Shown piece by piece: positions 60,105 to 64,000 of a DNA stretch of 64,000 bases. The position numbers and the translations under genes were made by a program. Position 1 is the first letter of the stretch, and the number at the start of each line of letters is the position of its first letter. The notes beneath the pieces were generated by a model, which did no database searches, was not told the DNA's origin, and was given only the letters and a program-made list of their open reading frames with translations. This stretch comes from CALMEH01 sp031409875 (lineage in GTDB: Bacteria > Acidobacteriota > Blastocatellia > Pyrinomonadales > Pyrinomonadaceae): the NCBI GenBank assembly GCA_031409875.1, contig JANNYB010000202.1:1-64000 (forward strand), read 5' to 3'.

Positions 60105-60356
60105 TTATGCGGCAAGAAGATCGTTAGAAGTTTCCGCGAAAACTCTTCTGCCATTAAGAGCATCGTCAATGATTTCGCGCACGGCTGAAGCATCGGGATT
60201 GACATCCATTTTGGCACACGCCTTCAGATGTCTGATGATTCCTTCCGTTGCGATTTCCACCGCCGTGCCGCCCAATTTTGCGAAACGACGCGCTTGAATA
60301 TGGTCAATTTGCAGGATTCTGTCCTGCAATGTCATTTGTTTTGCTGCTGCTACCAC
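60105..60356 (-). CDS. Small conserved-looking protein, GTG start
   Basis: An 83-residue protein. The reading frame extends to 60437, but AAGGAG lies eight bases upstream of GTG 60356 and nothing similar precedes the other starts, so GTG 60356 is chosen. The sequence is helical (TLQDRILQIDHIQARRFAKL, VEIATEGIIRHLKACAKMDV) and charged. I do not recognise the family. The hairpin terminator and good ribosome binding site suggest it is expressed as a single gene. Confidence 0.65.
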   Translation of the reverse strand: MVAAAKQMTLQDRILQIDHIQARRFAKLGGTAVEIATEGIIRHLKACAKMDVNPDASAVREIIDDALNGRRVFAETSNDLLAA

Positions 60357-60680
60357 GTTATATTCTCCTTTCTTCTTTTTAGTTAATAAAGCCATACGTT
60401 TATATTGTGAAATTTGTTGCAAAGCAACTAAAATCACCGAAAAAGACTTGTTTTCTTTTTCTTTATTTAGAAGAAATTTTCAACTGAAAAGTTGCTGATA
60501 ATTTATATCTATCGGTAAATTCCCCAACGTATGAAAGTATCTTATCAGAAAAATTTCGGTTTGTCATCATTTTTTTTTTACAGTTTTGTAACTTTGTTCA
60601 GAGTATCGCCTTCTGGCAATGTTTTGCCCCGCTTTGAAGGCAAACATTTCACGAATTAAGACACAACTCCGAACAAAAAA
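60357..60680. other. Gap between HU terminator and 60105 gene
   Basis: About 320 AT-rich bases. A modest hairpin, AATGTTTTGCC with GGCAAACATT (about 60617-60650), is the only structure seen. The promoter of the 60105 gene must lie here, but no clear box could be chosen. No gene is evident. Confidence 0.4.
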
Positions 60681-60717
60681 AAGACTGCCGAATCTTTCAA
60701 TTCAAGCAGTCTTTTTT
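60680..60717 (-). terminator. Rho-independent terminator of the HU gene
   Basis: AAGACTGC pairs with GCAGTCTT with a loop of about 20 bases and T-rich flanks on both strands; it lies 24 bases downstream of the HU stop codon. Confidence 0.8.
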
Positions 60718-60740
60718 AATCTAAAATGAAAAAACTATGT

Positions 60741-61022
60741 TTAATCTACTGCATCTTTCATAGCTTTACCGAGACGAAATTTAACGGTCGTTTTCTCAGG
60801 AATATTGATAACTGCGCCGGTCGCCGGATTGCGTCCTTCACGCGCTTTGCGAGTAGCTTTTACCAATTTTCCGAAGCCCGGAAGAGTAAATTCTCCGTTT
60901 TGTTTGACTTCCGACGCTGCCATTGCTGACAATGCGCTGAAGAACTCTTTCGCTTGAGCTTTTTTCAAGCCTGTTTTATCCGCCAATTCGTTAATAATAT
61001 CCGTTTGTGTCATTTTTGCCAT
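60741..61022 (-). CDS. hup: HU-family DNA-binding protein
   Basis: A 93-residue histone-like protein that bends and compacts DNA. Typical features: TQTDIINELADKTGLKKAQA, the beta-arm region TLPGFGKLVKATRKAREGRN with PATGAVINIPEKTTVKFRLG at the C-terminus. The first ATG is used; GGAGG lies 14 bases upstream, somewhat far, and ATG 61013 is the alternative. HU rather than IHF is preferred because it is a single gene with no rpsA or pheT neighbour. Confidence 0.95.
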   Translation of the reverse strand: MAKMTQTDIINELADKTGLKKAQAKEFFSALSAMAASEVKQNGEFTLPGFGKLVKATRKAREGRNPATGAVINIPEKTTVKFRLGKAMKDAVD

Positions 61023-61143
61023 AATTTATTGTGTAACCTCCAAAGTTAGTTGTGATTAAAAATATTAATTGATTTAACATTTTTGTCTGCATAATTGCAA
61101 ACCGTTCCGAGGGATTTTTAATAACCAATCCTTAATATTTGAT

Positions 61144-61222
<79 letters not shown>

Positions 61223-61302
61223 TTTTGAAATCGTTTCATATAAGAAACACTATCAAATGCCGAATTTTACAGGCGAAAAATGCGTTGGTCAAGTCCGATA
61301 AT

Positions 61303-61932
61303 CTAAAAAACCCGTAAAAATCGAATTATTTCCCGAATTGCCCGCGCCCGATGACTGATTTCGTGTTTTATATCTGCCGAAAGTTCGCCGAAAGTCTGCC
61401 CGAAACCTTCGGGAATAAAAACCGGATCATAACCGAAACCATTTGTTCCGCTTACACTTAGCGCAATTTCTCCGTCGCAGATGCCTTCCGCCAGATGAAT
61501 TATTTCGCCAGATTCATTCGCCAAAGCCATCACGCAAACAAATCTCGCGCTTCGATTATCTTTTTCTTCCAATTCATTCAACAATTTCCCGATTTTTTCA
61601 GAGTCCGACGCATTTTCGCCCGCATAACGCGCCGAAAAAACTCCCGGCACACCGCCCAAAACATCAACTTCCAAGCCAGAATCATCCGCCAAAGCCCAAA
61701 GATTCGTTTTTTGAGAATATTCCCGCGCCTTCAAAACCGCATTTTCCGCAAACGTCGCGCCCGTTTCTTCAACGTCCGCAACATCGGGAAATTCGTTCAA
61801 ACTCCGCAAATTAAACGACGAATTTTCAAGTAATTTCTCTAATTCCCTAACTTTCCCGACATTTTTTGTCGCAATTAATATCTGCCTGTCGTCCCTCATA
61901 ATTTGGCTTTGCATCGAATAAAATAATACCAA
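61303..61932 (-). CDS. rdgB: Non-canonical purine NTP pyrophosphatase (RdgB/HAM1)
   Basis: A 209-residue house-cleaning enzyme that hydrolyses ITP, dITP and XTP to monophosphates. Motifs: ILIATKNVGKVRELEKLL, ADDSGLEVDVLGGVPGVFSA, NGFGYDPVFIPEGFGQTFGE and SHRARAIREI. Start is uncertain: ATG 61932, 61914 or 61899 are all in frame and none has a strong ribosome binding site; a start at 61899 (MRDDRQILIATKN) would give the usual length near 198. It is upstream of a tRNA-Pro on the same strand. Confidence 0.94.
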   Translation of the reverse strand: MVLFYSMQSQIMRDDRQILIATKNVGKVRELEKLLENSSFNLRSLNEFPDVADVEETGATFAENAVLKAREYSQKTNLWALADDSGLEVDVLGGVPGVFSARYAGENASDSEKIGKLLNELEEKDNRSARFVCVMALANESGEIIHLAEGICDGEIALSVSGTNGFGYDPVFIPEGFGQTFGELSADIKHEISHRARAIREIIRFLRVF

Positions 61933-61979
61933 AAATCAATTATTTTTAATTAAATAACCGAAGTTGCCGATTATATTAT

Positions 61980-62909
61980 TTAATCTTTTTTCTTCAAAAC
62001 GGCAAAGGTGGCTTTCGTGAAAAATTCTTCGGTTACGGGAAGTCTGGAAAGTCTTTCGAGATGCTTTCCGATTTTGAATTTTTTGCCGCCGAAGCCGATG
62101 TTTTCGAGATGTTGAATATCAAAAGGCAGTTTTTTGATTAGTCCGCGAAAACGGCGAATTGTGATGTGGTTGAGATATTCGTCCCATTTTTCTTTGTCGA
62201 GAAACGGATTCGGTTTGCGCTTGCCGGTTTTTTCGTCCAAATAATAACAGGCAACATCATAATCGGGCGAATCGTAGAGATGCGCGGCGACTTGCAGAAG
62301 CGTGTCCATCGAAAAAACCGAATTTGCCCAAGGCATCGGGATAATGTCTTCGAGATGCGAACCGTAAGGCGTAAGCCAAGTGCTGAAATGAAGCAGCAAA
62401 ATTCCGTCGGGGCGCAAAACGCGCTGACATTCCAATAAAATTTCGCTCGGTTGACTCAAATGCTCAAAAGTATCAATCGAATAAATTATGTCAACGCTTT
62501 CATCAGGCAGAGGAATTTTATTCGGCGTAGTTTGGACGAATTCGATTTGGTCGCCGTAATTTTCGCGGGCAATTTGCAAGGCTTCGGGATTGATTTCTGC
62601 GCCGATGGCTTTAAAATTTTCGTGCTGTAAAAAACTGTCGAGCAAATATCCGCGATTGCATCCGAGTTCCAAAACGGTTTTGCCTTCAAAAGTCGCAAAC
62701 GGTTTAAAGAGTTCCTGATATTCTTCGATTTGCTCGACGCGGTCGGCAACATAATTTTCCATCGAATCGAACCGCGTGATTTCGTCTTTGCGAAACCCGA
62801 AACGCTTCAAAGGTCCTTTGCCCAAAAACAATTTTGAAATTGCCAAACAAACTTTCGGTGATATGCCGTTAACCGGCGGAACGGTTTTTATATTTTCTAC
62901 TGCATTCAT
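61980..62909 (-). CDS. Class I SAM-dependent methyltransferase
   Basis: A 309-residue protein. Motif I is VLELGCNRGYLLDSF, followed by AIGAEINPEALQIA (motif II) and DIIYSIDTFEHLSQPSEIL (post-II), with RVLRPDGILLLHFS after that. The C-terminal third (RRFRGLIKKLPFDIQHLENI) is typical of methyltransferases acting on lipids, glycans or small molecules such as those of O-antigen or quinone pathways. The substrate cannot be assigned. Single gene on the minus strand. Confidence 0.88.
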   Translation of the reverse strand: MNAVENIKTVPPVNGISPKVCLAISKLFLGKGPLKRFGFRKDEITRFDSMENYVADRVEQIEEYQELFKPFATFEGKTVLELGCNRGYLLDSFLQHENFKAIGAEINPEALQIARENYGDQIEFVQTTPNKIPLPDESVDIIYSIDTFEHLSQPSEILLECQRVLRPDGILLLHFSTWLTPYGSHLEDIIPMPWANSVFSMDTLLQVAAHLYDSPDYDVACYYLDEKTGKRKPNPFLDKEKWDEYLNHITIRRFRGLIKKLPFDIQHLENIGFGGKKFKIGKHLERLSRLPVTEEFFTKATFAVLKKKD

Positions 62910-63008
62910 AACTTTGCTAAAAATAAATCACAATTATACAGAAGTAATTACCGGAAATTTCCAATTATTTCGCCGGTATCATTTGCGCCTGTGCAATTTG
63001 CAAAGTAT

Positions 63009-63869
63009 TTAGTCGTTTCTTAATCTTTCTATTTCTTCAACTTTCAAGCCTGTCGCCGTCGCAATATTTTCACTATCCAAATTCAATCGAATTAAGTTTT
63101 TCGCAACCTCAATCGCTTTAATTCTTTCACCTTCAACTTTTCCTTCGTCAAAAGCCCCATCTCGTGCCGTTTCAATGACGGCGTGCATATCCCAATACAC
63201 CTTCAGACTTTCTTCGTATTTTTGCATCTCTTCCTGATTGAATTTGCCGATTTGGGCTAATTCAAACAACTTGCTGAAAACTCTTTCTTGCAGTTTCGAC
63301 GGTCTTTCCTGCAATCTTGGTAAATGTTTCAACACATACAGCCATTTATCAAAACTCGTTTCTAATTCTTCTAAAGTCTTCGTAAATTTCGGCATTTCCA
63401 AATAAATGAAAGTCAATTTGTCGTAAAATACGTTGCCGAAGTTGTTTCTTAATTTTACTTCGTGCAAAACTTCATCATTGTTGATGTTTTCGGCAAACAC
63501 AAAGTCCAAAATCCCGACAAAATAGACTGCCGAAAGTTCATAATTCCAAACTTCGCCTTTTTTTGCTTGTTGATTCGGAAAGGTGGCGTAATAAACGCTT
63601 CTGTCTTTGAAGAAATTCTGGCTCGCCTTTTGCATTTTCACGATAAATTTTTCACCGCTCAGACTTTTACAATAAAGGTCGAACATTACGTTTCTATCGA
63701 GTTCGGAAATGCCGAGATGTTCAGTATTGAGATAAGTCAATTCCTTGATTTGATGTTTTTGGGGCAAAACCTGATTGAGAAAATCAATTAATACATCCTT
63801 ATCCGTTTCTTCGCCAAAAATCTTCTTAAAGCCGAAGTCTGTAAAAGGATTGACATATTTAACTTCCAT
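63009..63869 (-). CDS. Rpn/PD-(D/E)XK family nuclease homologue, probably inactive
   Basis: A 286-residue member of the Rpn (recombination-promoting nuclease, TIGR01784-like) family: NPFTDFGFKKIFGEE at the start, NVMFDLYCKSLSGEKFIVKM in the nuclease core, YYATFPNQQAKKGEVWNY and the C-terminal AIEVAKNLIRLNLDSENIA. The usual E-x-Q motif (IVEMQ) is IVKMQ here (Lys78), so a predicted metal ligand is lost, while Asp64 remains. The codon is AAA, one base from GAA. It may be a decayed transposon-associated nuclease or have changed function. Confidence 0.85.
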   Translation of the reverse strand: MEVKYVNPFTDFGFKKIFGEETDKDVLIDFLNQVLPQKHQIKELTYLNTEHLGISELDRNVMFDLYCKSLSGEKFIVKMQKASQNFFKDRSVYYATFPNQQAKKGEVWNYELSAVYFVGILDFVFAENINNDEVLHEVKLRNNFGNVFYDKLTFIYLEMPKFTKTLEELETSFDKWLYVLKHLPRLQERPSKLQERVFSKLFELAQIGKFNQEEMQKYEESLKVYWDMHAVIETARDGAFDEGKVEGERIKAIEVAKNLIRLNLDSENIATATGLKVEEIERLRND

Positions 63870-64000
63870 AATGGCTTGATTTTACAGCAAAAAAGAAGCA
63901 ATCTCAAACAGATTTTTTTTACTGTTTTTCCGCGCTCCGAATTGCTTAAAAATGTGGAAGATTTTCTGAATGTTTGGAGATAATTTTTTCATTTCCCAAA

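Overview
This is a 64 kb stretch of bacterial chromosome with moderate GC content. The closest fit I can argue is Acidobacteriota, class Blastocatellia (Pyrinomonadales-like). The argument rests on gene content: two winged-helix/TolB-propeller membrane regulators, many secreted proteins built from SBBP, delta-60, FG-GAP (VCBS-like), CSLREA and carboxypeptidase-regulatory modules, a TPR-CHAT protein, and an ECF sigma/anti-sigma pair. There is no rRNA gene to confirm it. No complete insertion sequence, prophage or CRISPR array was seen; the single tRNA gene is tRNA-Pro(TGG).

Layout. 0-7.3 kb: a trp cluster (trpE 3' end, trpG, trpD) interrupted by a four-gene minus-strand cassette of unknown function and a CadC-like regulator. 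7.5-16.1 kb: a secreted HExxH protein, lpxK, a membrane pseudokinase, an MBOAT plus SGNH pair (probable polysaccharide O-acetylation) and a secreted lipase-like protein. 16.2-21.5 kb (minus strand): the classical ffh-rpsP-khpA-rimM-trmD-rplS-rnhB translation/secretion operon. 21.9-28.4 kb: an apparent operon of a secreted helical protein, ECF sigma factor, membrane anti-sigma-like protein and a signal-peptide-bearing TPR-CHAT protease. 28.5-41 kb: surface/secreted repeat proteins and a second CadC-TolB regulator. 41-45.9 kb: GYF_2 protein, dienoyl-CoA reductase-like SDR, a lipoprotein, SprT-like protease and a VapBC-type toxin-antitoxin pair. 46.1-51.4 kb: hrcA-grpE-dnaK-dnaJ heat-shock operon. 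51.4-60 kb: polyferredoxin-TPR protein, secreted protein, O-antigen ligase-like protein, YqeY and a polytopic membrane protein. 60-64 kb: small conserved protein, HU, tRNA-Pro, RdgB, a methyltransferase and an Rpn-type nuclease homologue.

The most striking non-genic feature is a dense population of palindromes. Most intergenic gaps longer than about 60 bases carry a long inverted repeat, often with arms made of tandem 7-mers (GGTAATT, AAAAAGT, GGGATTT, GATTTTT, GATAAAT and others). All six junctions of the ffh-rnhB operon carry one, each different in sequence. Some arms run into genes and are translated (RnhB N-terminus, LpxK interior, a lipoprotein signal peptide, a loop of the SBBP protein). 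Several elements fall into families with shared cores, some are nested inside others, and one (31.35-31.55 kb) has clear terminal inverted repeats and a target-site duplication.

How the genes work together: the housekeeping blocks are ordinary. The accessory parts suggest a bacterium with a rich secreted/surface repertoire, signal-responsive membrane regulators, and possible envelope-stress or death signalling through a periplasmic CHAT protease. All functional calls come from reading the sequence; no database search was run.
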